NCBI GenBank assembly: GCA_920105625.2
Contig: OV050033.1
Coordinates: 131,315,821-131,379,820, forward strand
From: Clusia tigrina
Taxonomy: Eukaryota > Arthropoda > Insecta > Diptera > Clusiidae
DNA: 64,000 bases
Direction: 5' to 3'
Both the position numbers and the translations under genes were made by a program. Below the pieces are notes generated by a model that worked only from the letters and a program-made list of their open reading frames with translations, made no database searches and was not told the origin of the DNA. Below, in pieces: positions 1 to 9,251 of the stretch (its first letter is position 1; each line of letters starts with the position of its first letter).

Positions 1-42
1 AAATCTTTATGTACTTTTCCTTACCACCTGCCACGGGGCTTT

Positions 43-513
43 CTAGTCCCACATGTAAATTTGACCGGGCGTTGGCAATTTCTTGGCTGTTGGTTTTTCA
101 CCTCCGCTTTCGGCCGCCAGCAGTTGTTGCTGCTTCACATCTATTGGTGGGGCTACTTCGCGCCGTGCATCACGATTAACGTAATAATTTGCAGAGAGTA
201 CATGTGCTGGACCACCGGGCACATCCGGAGGTGGTTGTGTGCGATCAGCACAAGCATCCTCAAAGCGTAGTGCAACGTTATGCTGACGCTGTTTTAGGAC
301 AATCATAAACAATATGAATTAATGTAATGTTATAACTTAAAGTAAGTTTATGGTAAAGAAAGTGAGTTTAAGAATAGCACAAACTATGGTATTCCAAAAG
401 AAAAACGGACCCTTACATAACACTTGGCAATTATTACTTTACTTTACACTTACCCCGAGGAGAAACGCACGCCAACCTTGGAGTATAGGTCCAATATCGC
501 GTCTGGCCGCCAT
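43..513 (-). CDS. ND-B14.5A: NADH dehydrogenase B14.5a subunit (NDUFA7 family), 2 exons
   Basis: Accessory subunit of mitochondrial respiratory complex I, on the matrix side of the inner membrane. Exon 1 is 454-513 (60 nt, MAARRDIGPILQGWRAFLLG) with donor gtaagt at 453-448. Exon 2 is 43-288, after the acceptor ctaaaacag, and ends in TAG at 45-43. The junction is phase 0 and gives 101 aa, close to the family's usual length. The family signature RTQPPPDVPGGPAH followed by LSANYY and RDARRE is present; human NDUFA7 has RTQPPPKLPVGPSH, LSNNYY and RDGRRE in the same order. The start is the ATG in exon 1. An ATG at 312 lies in the intron and is not used. The intron is 165 bp. There is no cleavable signal peptide, as expected for this family. 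The nearest neighbour upstream is the retrotransposon beginning at 1747. Confidence 0.9.
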
Positions 514-1734
514 TTGGTAACTATTTAATACAAACAAAAATATAATAATTAATCAAAACGTCAGTAAATTGAAATTCCACAACAAAATTATCTTACTTCA
601 GTTTCTGTTTGTGGGTTGGTTGAACAGCTGATCAATTTTGCTGAGTGTAGTCATCAAGTGTGCTGTGAGGCCAGCAAACATCCCCTGTGGAATTCACAGT
701 TGGTTGCATTCAGCTGAGAAAACTATGGCAAATTGTTGTGCAAGATGAATTTATTTTAAAGCTTACCTCATGGTGTAATTCAAGAATGGTGTATTCATAA
801 GCAAAATTTGCGAATTGCAGATCTATAATGAATTTCGTTTAGTTTTGCCAATTGTTAACAAAAAAAATTAACTTATGCATATAACAATGTACCAGCAGCA
901 AAATGAAATTCTTATGCAAGGCACATTATTTTATTCATATCGTTAATGGAGATTACATTAATAGCAACATTTTTTGCAGCAATCTAAGGAATACACTTAA
1001 CATTTTTTTTCTATATTATTTCGAATGTTCACAGATTTAGTACTTTAGTACGTACCCATTTTTCTTTTTGAATAGCTTAAACATTTTTTTTTTTTGAAAT
1101 ATTTACTAAAATTATTATATATAATATTTTTATATAGAATATATATATATTTTCATAAAAAAAATTTTTTTTTGGAATATTGTACTACTAATCCGTTAAT
1201 GAATGCTTTTTTCAATTAAATATATATATGAACCTAGTCTCAGTCTCAAAGCTGTCCCAGAACTGGATTTTTAGAAAGCTAGCTAGAGAACTCCTTGTAT
1301 TCGACTTAAATTGCTATGAATCGATTTGCAGAAACTTTTTGTGAAGCTTTAAGGTTATTTCCTAGAAACTCTTGTTATTTTATTGAGTTACGATAGATGT
1401 TTCTGTTCTATCGCCAAACGCTCATTTTCTTATATTTTGTAGTTTATGTTGCAAATGTACTGAATTCCGTTTCTGTCTTATATCATTTGCACCTGTACTC
1501 AATTCGAATATGGCACAATAGATGCAGGGTACCAGTAGTGGGAATTGACCTCAAAAATCAAAAGGCGAATCACGCCGACTGCGGTAAGGATATCATGATT
1601 GAAATCTACAGCAAGAAAAGAAATTGGGGATACCAGATAGGATATGATCACTTAGACACCATGGCTACGAAATTTCAGTACATTTAAAGTCTAACTATGG
1701 TCATGGATTGTTGTATACTATGATTGCAGCTCTT
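514..1734. other. AT-rich intergenic DNA
   Basis: About 1.2 kb between ND-B14.5A and the retrotransposon TSD. It must hold the ND-B14.5A promoter just above 513, but I see no clear TATA box. The region 1080-1230 is nearly pure A/T. A 96-codon reading frame at 1397-1687 has no recognisable domain and I do not call it a gene. Confidence 0.6.
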
Positions 1735-1746
1735 TGATAACAGTTA
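1735..1746. repeat. Target-site duplication, 3' side of I-like element
   Basis: tgataacagtta, identical to 7076-7087. It directly abuts the A/T-rich tail of the element. Confidence 0.9.
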
Positions 1747-1903
1747 TTTATTTTTATTTATTTACAAAGTGAATAATAAAAATGAATTCTTATTATACAA
1801 CTAAAATTTAAGGAGCACTAGCTGCCAGGGCTTTCAGCTCGCTTTGTTAAAATATTTATTATATGAAAAATAGTCTACTGTAAAAGTGATTATATAAGTG
1901 ACG

Positions 1904-4861
1904 CTAAATAACCTTAATCAGCTGAGATTCACACAGGAACTTGAAGATGTTGTGGATGTTGCAGGCAGTTGGTTCTTGTAACAAAACTGATGGCGGTATA
2001 TCTTTAAATAAATTTAAACGTATGGTGTCAAGTTGCGGGCAGTTGTCTAAAATGTGTGTAACAGACGCAATTTCAACGTTGCATGATGGGCACACCAATG
2101 CATTTGAACCGCTGAGTAAATGACCGTGAGTGAGCAAAGTATGGCCAAGACGCAATCGAACAAAAGTTTTTAGTTCATTGCATTTGCTGGTGGCAGGGTA
2201 TATAGGTTTGATACTGTGCGGATTAACACGAGAGTAATGTCGACTTCTGTCAGTACAGTTGTTAACATTTGTTAATAATCGTATGAAATGAAAGAAATCG
2301 TTGGTTAAAAAATTTTCGTGCGTGAGTAGTGGTTCTCTAAGGGCCAGTTTGGCTCTCTCGTCGGCTAGTTCGTTGCCGTTGATGCCCGTATGTCCTGGAA
2401 TCCACATAATCTTCAGTTTGGAAGAGTGTTGTATTAACTTGTCCCGTATAGCAGATATGACAGGATTTTTGTTAGTGATGTTCAATATAGCTGCAATAGT
2501 AGATTTGCTGTCCGTACAGATGATGAATTTACCTTTGGTGACTGATGAGTAGTTTACAGCTTGTTGCACTGCTGTGGCTTCGGCTGTAAATACAGAGCAA
2601 AAATGCAGTAAATGGCCTGCACTAATCGTCTTGCCGTTGGGCTCTACAACAGCAAAAGAAGTATTGCAATCGGACTTGGATCCGTCGGTAAAGATCAGTT
2701 TCCAGGATTGAGATATTAATGGCATCGTGTGTTCTCTGAAGAGATGATTGTAAGTACGGTTATTCGTAACGCTTTTACCGTAATGCTGTAATTGGAGAAG
2801 AAACGAAGAGCTTGCAAGGAGCCATGGAGGAAAGAAGTCTAGCTTGAGATATTTAGAAGGTGTAAAAAACTCAATATCTGAAGCGTAGTTTATACATCTT
2901 AATATGGTGGATGGATGGTTGTAGGTCCGTTTGTATCGTGATGAAGTATTGACTATTTTATAGATGTTTTTATTAGTGCTCTGAAGAATTTTTGGTATGA
3001 GCCTTAGTGTTTTGTGATAAACACGACATTCGATAGATGGTAGTCCTGCTTCTGTTAAAATGCTATTGGTTGGCGATGTTGGAAATGCTCGGAGAGAACG
3101 TCGAATTGCAGCATGATAAGGTGGGCCAATAAGCCTGATGTTACTTTTTGCACAGTGACCATAAATAGATAGACCATAGTCAATTTTTGATAGTATTAAA
3201 GCTACTGATATATTAATTAAAGATGAAGTATGAATATGGGAATACTTAGACGATAAATATTTAATAATGTTAAGCCTGGCAGCTATTGATTTTCTTACAT
3301 ATATACAATGTTCTCTAAAAGTGAGTCTTCTGTCAAAGAAAACACCAAGAAATTTTAGAGTATCGGAACAGTTAATATCAATATTATCGTAAACTAAATT
3401 AAAACTAGGACAATTTTGTTTTTTACAGATGTGAAATGTTTTGCATTTGTCATAGCAAAGGATGGCTCCACTATATTTAGACCATTTTGTTATGTCAGAA
3501 AGAATATTAGTGAAAATTAGCTTTACCGTGTTTTGGTTGTTATTTTTTGAAAAAATGAGTACGTCATCGGCATAAATAATGTGATCCGTATATTTGTGTT
3601 TTGAAATTATAAGACTTAATTCATCGAAAGCAATTATAAATAGGACGACAGACAAAGAAGAGCCTTGTGGGATTCCGTTGTGGAGATTGTAAGTTTGAGA
3701 TTGGACATTATTAATTTTAACGCAAAACATTCGGTTGGATAAAAAACTTCTTACAAAGTTGTATATTCTGTGGCCGACTTTCCATTTCTTCAGCTGGTGC
3801 AAAACAACATGAGCTCCTACACGATCAAATGCTTGAGCGAAGTCTAGACTTAAAGTTGAAACATGATTTTTGCATGAGATGGTCTTAGAAATGTAATGTT
3901 CAAAGTATAACAACGCATCAATAGTACCGAGACCTTTTTTGAAGGCGAATTGGTTGGAGCTGAGTAGATTGTTTTTTACCGCGTACCATTTGAGGCGCAC
4001 CGAGATTATTTTCTCAAGAATTTTACCCATGCAAGGCAACAGCGAAATTGGTCTATAGCTTGATACTTCAGTAATAGGCTTGTTTGGCTTAGGGACGGGA
4101 ATCACGAGGGCTACTTTCCATGTTTGTGGGTAAACGCCTTGGTTTAGAATGGTGTTGTAGAGGTTTATCAATCTGTCTTTTAAATTACCTGGCAAGTGCT
4201 TTAACATGGGATATGATACTCTATCCAATCCAGGTGTTTTACCCGACATGGATGATATGGTATTGTCAAACTCGAGTCTCGTGATTTTGGATTTTATATG
4301 TTGAGCGGATAAAGAAGGAATACGATTTTGATAGGTGTCACTGAGAGATTGGTGTTTATTGTTTATAAAAGTACTATGGAAATTTGAATCTTCTGAGGAA
4401 GTGGACCAGTGGGAAGCAAAGTGGTTTGCTATGACTGTGGGATCGAGTAAAGGGGCATTACGAGAGTAAATAAATTTAATGGAATTATGAACGTATGTTC
4501 CTGCTAGCTTTTTTATATCACTCCATACTTTTTTGGGAGATGTTGTTGGGATGATTGATTCTGTAAATTTTACTAGACTGGATCTTTTAGCCGTTCTCAA
4601 CTCCTTCCTGAACAGAGCGTTAGCCTTCTTGAATTGTATCAAATTGGCTTGTGAGCGATCACGTTTGAAAATCCACCAAAAGTTTTGCTTCTCTACTCTT
4701 AATCTAGTGAGAACAGTATTCCACCAGGGGACAACAGTTTTTAGAGGACGACTACTGGTTTGAGGTATAGCGTAGTGGGCTGCAGAACGAATATTTTTTT
4801 GGAGGATTGCAGCTTCTTTATTTATGTTGAGAACAGCGCAAGAATTTAATAGGTTTTGCAA
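1904..4861 (-). pseudogene. ORF2 part 2: reverse transcriptase, RNase H and zinc motif of I-like LINE
   Basis: 985 open codons. RT palm motifs include VSSYRPISLLPCMGKILEK, LDFAQAFDRV, NGIPQGSSLSVVLF and the catalytic IIYADDVLIF. An RNase H domain follows, with KLIFTDGSKS, FTAEATAVQQA, IICTDSKST and GHTGINGNELADERAK, so the catalytic Asp/Glu/Asp set is present. A C-terminal zinc motif CPSCNVEIASVTHILDNC (CX2C...HX4C) closes the protein. Open sequence of the same frame continues upstream of 4861 but hits a TAA at 4893-4891, between the RT N-terminus and the endonuclease frame. Two lesions (frameshift and nonsense) therefore separate EN from RT. RT/RH itself looks undamaged, which suggests a young insertion. 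Confidence 0.88.
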
Positions 4862-4928
4862 ATGTAGCTGAAACTCAGACCAATCAGCTTATTCCAGAAT
4901 GAATTTAGGTTTTGGGACTATTTTTTTC

Positions 4929-5603
4929 CTACATTGGGTAAACGCTAAATATTATGGGGAAATGATCGCTGTTGTACAAATCGGGAAGGGTATAAGTTGT
5001 AACCCTGGGTGCCAGTAATGAGGAGCAAACAGTAATATCCACATGTGTAAAGGTGTTGTGAGATGAAAAATGGGTGGGAGACCCATCATTTAAAACTATG
5101 AGGTCTTCGGCTAGAATAACATTCTCAAGGGTCTTACCTCTTGTGTTAGGGAGAGGGGAGCCCCAAAAAGGAGACCAGGAATTAAAGTCGCCTAAGATTA
5201 TAATAGGTGTAGAGAACTGACGGAGAATACTAATTACTTCAATAGAATTAAACGTTTGCTGTGGGGGGATGTACATAGAAATAATGGTGAATTTGAATTC
5301 AAGAGCTACTTCTATTGCTAAAGTGGCAATATTAGACTGAACTGGAATAAGCTTGTGGGGACAGTTTTTTCTGATTAATACACCTACACCTTGTTTATTT
5401 GTTTGGTTTTGAGGTAAGTTAGAAGTGTTTGCCGGTATGTGGGTTTCTTGTAAGGAAATGAAGCAAGGGGAGTATTCTTTAATGAGGATTTGAAGCTCGT
5501 TGTAATTGTTAAAGAAACCACGTATGTTCCATTGTAGTATTTTAAACATATTATTGCTAAAATAACTTATGGATTGATTATACGAGGTGATGAGAGAATT
5601 CAT
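4929..5603 (-). pseudogene. ORF2 part 1: AP endonuclease domain of I-like LINE
   Basis: 224 codons forming a complete apurinic-like endonuclease domain, the enzyme that nicks target DNA. In order: ILQWNIRGF near the N-terminus, ISLQETHIP (catalytic Glu), ILGDFNSWSPFWGS (Asp/Asn) and SDHFPIIF (the Ser-Asp-His end motif). The frame then stops at 4931-4929, just upstream of an A7 run (minus strand). Reverse transcriptase continues in a different frame, so the normally single EN-RT-RH ORF2 is split here by a frameshift. The domain itself has no visible lesion. Confidence 0.85.
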
Positions 5604-5669
5604 TAATAAAATGTATAAATAATATTTTATACTGTGGGTATAAAATATATATACTATTATATGAATAAG

Positions 5670-6911
5670 TTACGGAATAAATTTTGTTAATTTGTTGTCT
5701 GAATTAAGTGAGAGTGTTTTTTGAGAGATTGGTCCGGGAGCGGTTTGCGTTAGCAAGTGGCTCAAGGTAGGTTGTTTAAGGATTGAATGAGTAGATGACG
5801 ACGATTTTGCAATGTTTAAAGAGTCGTCTGAATGTGGTGAAGTGTATGTATTTTTGTTGTTGTTGTCAGAGTTATTAGAAGAAGTTGAAGGTGTTGTAGT
5901 ATGTGTGTGTTCTTTATTGTTGTGAATATTGTACGTTGGGGTTTGCTGTTGTAGAGAACTTGTTTTTTGAGATGTGGAAGAGATGTCATATGTGGGGTTA
6001 TTGAGAATTGAGGAGAAGGAGGGGGAAGAAGCATTGAAAAACGGTGTATTTGCTTTGTAAAAATTAAGAGCTTCGCGATGTGTGCATTTGTTTTGTGTTT
6101 TAATTTTTAGAATTTCTTTTGCTTGAGTGAATTTGGGGCAAGATCTAGCAGAGGAGGGGTGGTCGCCTGAACAATTGGCGCAAAGTATGCGGGAGCACTT
6201 TTCGGGAACGTGTGGAGGAAGGCTGCACGTGTCGCAAGCTGGGGAGCTTTTGCACCATTTAGCTGTGTGGCCTAGCTTTTGGCAATTCTTGCACCTCATC
6301 GGATTGGGAAAGTATGGTTTTACATGTGCTGAGCGCCAGGAAACTTGGACTGATTCTGGGAGGTGATATTGGTCGAACGTGAGGAGTAATACACCGCTGG
6401 GAAAAGATTTACCGTCTATTTTTTTTATAAATTTAAATACTTCGACAACGCCTTGGTCTTTCATATTTTCAATTATTTCTTGTTCAGGCAAGTCATTAAG
6501 GCATGGAGCGTAGATCGTGCCTTTGGAATAATTGAGGTTAGAGTGAAACTTAGCATTTACTGAACAAATTCCATGTAAATATTTTGTGGCAATGAATTTA
6601 TCGGCAATAGATTTGTTTTTTAAAAGAAGAAGCAAATTTCCATCACGTAATTCAGTAATCATCTGGATCTCTTTGCTAATTAAAAGCAATGCTTTCTGGA
6701 CAGCAAAGCAGGAATATTTGGCCAATGGTTTATTTGCATCACTTGCAGAGATTACTACATACTTTGGGTTTTCTTTTTTTAGTGTTGGTAGATTAGGGAA
6801 ATTCTCAATTGTTTTATATAAAGTTTTTTTTGCGTTTAGCTTGGGGAGATTCTGCCAGCAAGGAGAATCTGTTGTCCCCGAAGTTAGGAGGCCGGCGGGC
6901 CATCCTAACAA
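5670..6911 (-). CDS. ORF1 (gag-like nucleic-acid-binding protein) of I-like LINE
   Basis: 413 codons, uninterrupted. It encodes the RNA-binding ORF1 protein that packages LINE RNA into ribonucleoprotein. Three zinc knuckles lie in a row in the middle: CKNCQKLGHTAKWC (CX2CX4HX4C), CDTCSLPPHVPEKC (CX2CX4HX4C) and CANCSGDHPSSARSC (CX2CX3HX6C). This is the usual arrangement in I/jockey ORF1. The N-terminal half is an RRM-like region with no further motif I can name. The C-terminal third is Ser/Thr/Asn-rich and low complexity. The ATG at 6911 lies 164 nt inside the element. The stop is followed by a 66-nt spacer before the endonuclease frame. The frame looks intact, unlike ORF2. Confidence 0.85.
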   Translation of the reverse strand: MLGWPAGLLTSGTTDSPCWQNLPKLNAKKTLYKTIENFPNLPTLKKENPKYVVISASDANKPLAKYSCFAVQKALLLISKEIQMITELRDGNLLLLLKNKSIADKFIATKYLHGICSVNAKFHSNLNYSKGTIYAPCLNDLPEQEIIENMKDQGVVEVFKFIKKIDGKSFPSGVLLLTFDQYHLPESVQVSWRSAHVKPYFPNPMRCKNCQKLGHTAKWCKSSPACDTCSLPPHVPEKCSRILCANCSGDHPSSARSCPKFTQAKEILKIKTQNKCTHREALNFYKANTPFFNASSPSFSSILNNPTYDISSTSQKTSSLQQQTPTYNIHNNKEHTHTTTPSTSSNNSDNNNKNTYTSPHSDDSLNIAKSSSSTHSILKQPTLSHLLTQTAPGPISQKTLSLNSDNKLTKFIP

Positions 6912-7040
6912 AAAGTTGTCACACGCGTTAAGAGTTAAGTTAGAGGTGAGTGCACCGGAAAATCAACGATAAAAAAAGAAACAAACGGAGTGAGCGAGTT
7001 GAACGGATACAAATTAACGAGTAGAAAAACTAAGCAGCCA

Positions 7041-7075
7041 CACGTCTGTTCGCAACGAAATGTAGTCGATGACTG
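7041..7075 (-). promoter_or_regulatory. Probable internal Pol II promoter of the I-like element
   Basis: On the minus strand the element begins CAGTC. Taking the A as +1, the pentamer AGACG lies exactly at +28 to +32, matching the downstream promoter element consensus RGWYV. This is the internal Inr+DPE arrangement known for I factor, jockey and related LINEs, which must carry their promoter inside the transcript. Motifs and spacing are seen; activity is inferred. Confidence 0.6.
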
Positions 7076-7087
7076 TGATAACAGTTA
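7076..7087. repeat. Target-site duplication, 5' side of I-like element
   Basis: tgataacagtta, identical to 1735-1746. It abuts the element's CAGTC 5' end (minus strand). Confidence 0.9.
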
Positions 7088-7466
7088 ATTGTTTATTTAA
7101 TTCTAGATTTTTTTAATATATGAATTTTTTCAAATTTAATGCATTTGGACACAATGCATACATTTAATGTATTTGGACACATACTTTCTGAGGACCCATA
7201 TTGTTTTGACAATTTATTGAAAGCAAAAATTTGCTATTTGCCCTTTATAATCACAACGTAGGTTTTAGTGATACCCTGCCGTTTTCTGCTGAATGCGACC
7301 ACCTCTGCATTTGCGTTTTCTCCTTGGAAGTATTTCGCATGTATCCATCCACATGTGTTGAACATTGTCAAAGAAATTTAAAAAAACAAGTGGAAAATAC
7401 AAACAAATTTACCAGCAGCAGCCTTCTTCATTTAAATTACGACTACTCAATTCATTAAAGTTAAAT

Positions 7467-8308
7467 ATGGGTGGTAAGGGTAAAATGATAAATAAAAAAC
7501 GCAAGTTTACGGGCCAAAAAGAAGACGATCCCGAATTTGATTTGGCGAAAAAGCATCTCAAAACTTCCCATATACGGACGACGGAAAAGCGGCTAATAAT
7601 TGTGCTAGAAGGTGCTCAACTCGAGACAGTGAAGGTAGTACATCCATTAGTATATTATAATTTAAATATTTATTGTTTTCTTACTAATACCAACACTGTT
7701 ATTGCCTTCAGGTAGGGCCCACATTTGAATTGCTTAATTGTGATGATCACGGTAGCATAATGCGCAAAAATAATCGAGATCCTGGCTCTTGCCGTCCTGA
7801 CATTACGCATCAGTGTTTGCTGATGCTATTCGACTCACCGCTGAATCGTGCGGGTCTGCTGCAAGTTTATATACGCACGGAACATAATGTACTCATCGAA
7901 ATAAATCCACAGACCCGCGTACCGCGCACATTTAAGCGTTTTGCTGGACTCATGGTGCAATTGCTGCACAAATTTTCTATACGCGCCAATGACACTTCAA
8001 CGAAACTGATGAAAGTGATAAAGAATCCGATTACGGACCATCTGCCAGTGGGTTGCAAAAAGTATGCCATGTCATTTACCGGCAAATTAATGCCCAATTG
8101 TCGCGATCTGGTGCCAAAACCAACGACGGATGATAATGGAGATTTGGAAGAGGAACCAATAGTGCTGGTGGTGGGTGCATTTGCCCATGGCGCGCTTAAG
8201 AGCGACTACACTGAAGCACTTTTCTCCATCAGCAATTATCCACTATCGGCGGCAATTGCTTGCTCGAAATTGTGCAACGCTTTCGAGGAGGTCTGGGACG
8301 TTGTTTAG
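7467..8308 (+). CDS. EMG1: EMG1/Nep1 18S rRNA pseudouridine N1-methyltransferase, 2 exons
   Basis: SPOUT-class methyltransferase of small-subunit ribosome biogenesis; it methylates N1 of a conserved hypermodified pseudouridine in 18S rRNA in the nucleolus. Exon 1 is 7467-7634 (56 codons, starting MGGKGKMINKKRKFTG). Exon 2 is 7712-8308, ending TAG. Donor gtagta at 7635, acceptor ttgccttcag ending 7711, phase 0, 77-bp intron. The product is 254 aa against about 244 in human. Family blocks in order: RLIIVLEGAQLETVK, RPDITHQCLLMLFDSPLNRA, GLLQVYI, INPQTRVPRTFKRF, LMVQLLHK, KVIKNPITDH, VVGAFAHG (SAM-binding knot) and SISNYPLSAA, ending AFEEVWDV. ATG 7467 is the first in-frame ATG. The gene is convergent with the PDAP1-like gene. 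Confidence 0.95.
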
Positions 8309-8690
8309 CGGTCTGAATTATACCAAATCCCCCTTTTTGTTAATTAAATTCATTGAGACAATATTTGTTTATTTCGATATTTTATTATTTGCGGAAATTT
8401 TATTAAATTACTGTATTGAGTTTACAATGTAATGTATCAGAAAAAAAAGTATATATATAGTTGACAAACCAAAAGATGTAATGTAAATTTTGTTTATAAT
8501 TTCTAGCATAAGTTACACTTAATTTAATAGGCGTTCTAAGTTAATATTTAATTTTTTTAGTGTTCATAGAAAATTTACAATAACACAATCAAAAAGCGCG
8601 CATTGGCAAGTAAGTATAGCCTATTCTTAATGAGATTGACGAAATTGCAATGTTCCCATGTATCTATAAATTGATGTGCATAGGTACACA
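8309..8690. other. Convergent 3' intergenic/3'UTR region
   Basis: 382 bp between two convergent stop codons, so both 3'UTRs end here. The sequence is AT-rich. An attaaa variant poly(A) signal for EMG1 lies near 8402. I see no other feature. Confidence 0.5.
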
Positions 8691-9251
8691 CTATGCCTTA
8701 CTTTCGCCCTTCCTCTCCTCCTGTGCTTTCTTTTCGTTTTCGCGTTTGGCGGCCGCTTCAGCACGCTGCTGCTTTATTAGAGCCAAACGTGCCAAATCTG
8801 CCTTTGCCTCGCTGGTTTTTCCTGCGGCGTGCAATTTCTCGTATCGTAGGCGTGCTTTTTGCTTCTCAATTTGTTCGCGCTCGCGTCGCGTTAGATCGGG
8901 TTTCTTTGGTTCCCCATCAATGGACAGATTGTTAACCTTTTGAGCGGCTTTCTTTACAGCCCTATTTGGATTCTCGATTTCGATAAGCGATGCCACGCCT
9001 TTTTTTGCATCTCGGTCATCCTCCTCGGAGCTCTCTTCGTCGGAATCTTCCTCGCTGCTATTTGTAGCAGCCTTAGCTTTGGGTTTCGGCTTTGTACGTA
9101 CTTTGGTGCTGCTGCTGCCAGCAGCCCCCTCCTCCTCCTCCTCTGAAGTTTCTTCCTCTTCGCTGCTATCATCCTTTTCTTGCTGCAACTCTTCGGGGCT
9201 GGTAAAGTGACGGGAGCGACCTTTGTGATTTACATATTTACCGCGTGGCAT
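8691..9251 (-). CDS. PDAP1: PDAP1/HASPP28-like heat- and acid-stable phosphoprotein
   Basis: 186 aa, single exon, orthologue of vertebrate PDAP1 (28-kDa heat- and acid-stable phosphoprotein, PDGF-associated protein 1) and of a single Drosophila gene. Residues 1-20 ([16 protein letters not shown]) are the conserved basic N-terminus. Residues 25-85 hold acidic Ser/Glu tracts typical of CK2 sites. Residues 87-175 are the HASPP28 domain, including [25 protein letters not shown] and [14 protein letters not shown], predicted as a long charged helix. The protein is expected to be mostly disordered and cytosolic; its molecular role is poorly defined. The C-terminus is Lys/Glu-rich. The start ATG at 9251 matches the family. 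It is transcribed towards EMG1. Confidence 0.93.
   Translation of the reverse strand: MPRGKYVNHKGRSRHFTSPEELQQEKDDSSEEEETSEEEEEGAAGSSSTKVRTKPKPKAKAATNSSEEDSDEESSEEDDRDAKKGVASLIEIENPNRAVKKAAQKVNNLSIDGEPKKPDLTRREREQIEKQKARLRYEKLHAAGKTSEAKADLARLALIKQQRAEAAAKRENEKKAQEERKGESKA

Larger units (their letters stand above)
1747..7075 (-). mobile_element. Full-length I-like non-LTR (LINE) retrotransposon
   Basis: The element is about 5.3 kb and lies on the minus strand. It has a 164-nt 5'UTR, ORF1 (gag-like, CCHC knuckles), and an ORF2 region with AP-endonuclease, reverse transcriptase and RNase H, then a 3'UTR ending in a (TAAA)-type tail (1747-1765 read on minus). It is bounded by an exact 12-bp duplication, tgataacagtta, at 1735-1746 and 7076-7087, so both ends are present and the insertion is not 5'-truncated. 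The 5' end reads CAGTCATCGACTACA. An RNase H domain after RT fits the I/Outcast/LOA-type clades rather than classic jockey; the exact clade is inference. ORF2 carries a frameshift and a stop, so this copy cannot make a single EN-RT protein. Confidence 0.92.

Noticed and set aside
1397..1687. 96-codon plus-strand frame
   Set aside because: No domain, hydrophobic AT-rich start, no splice or family support.
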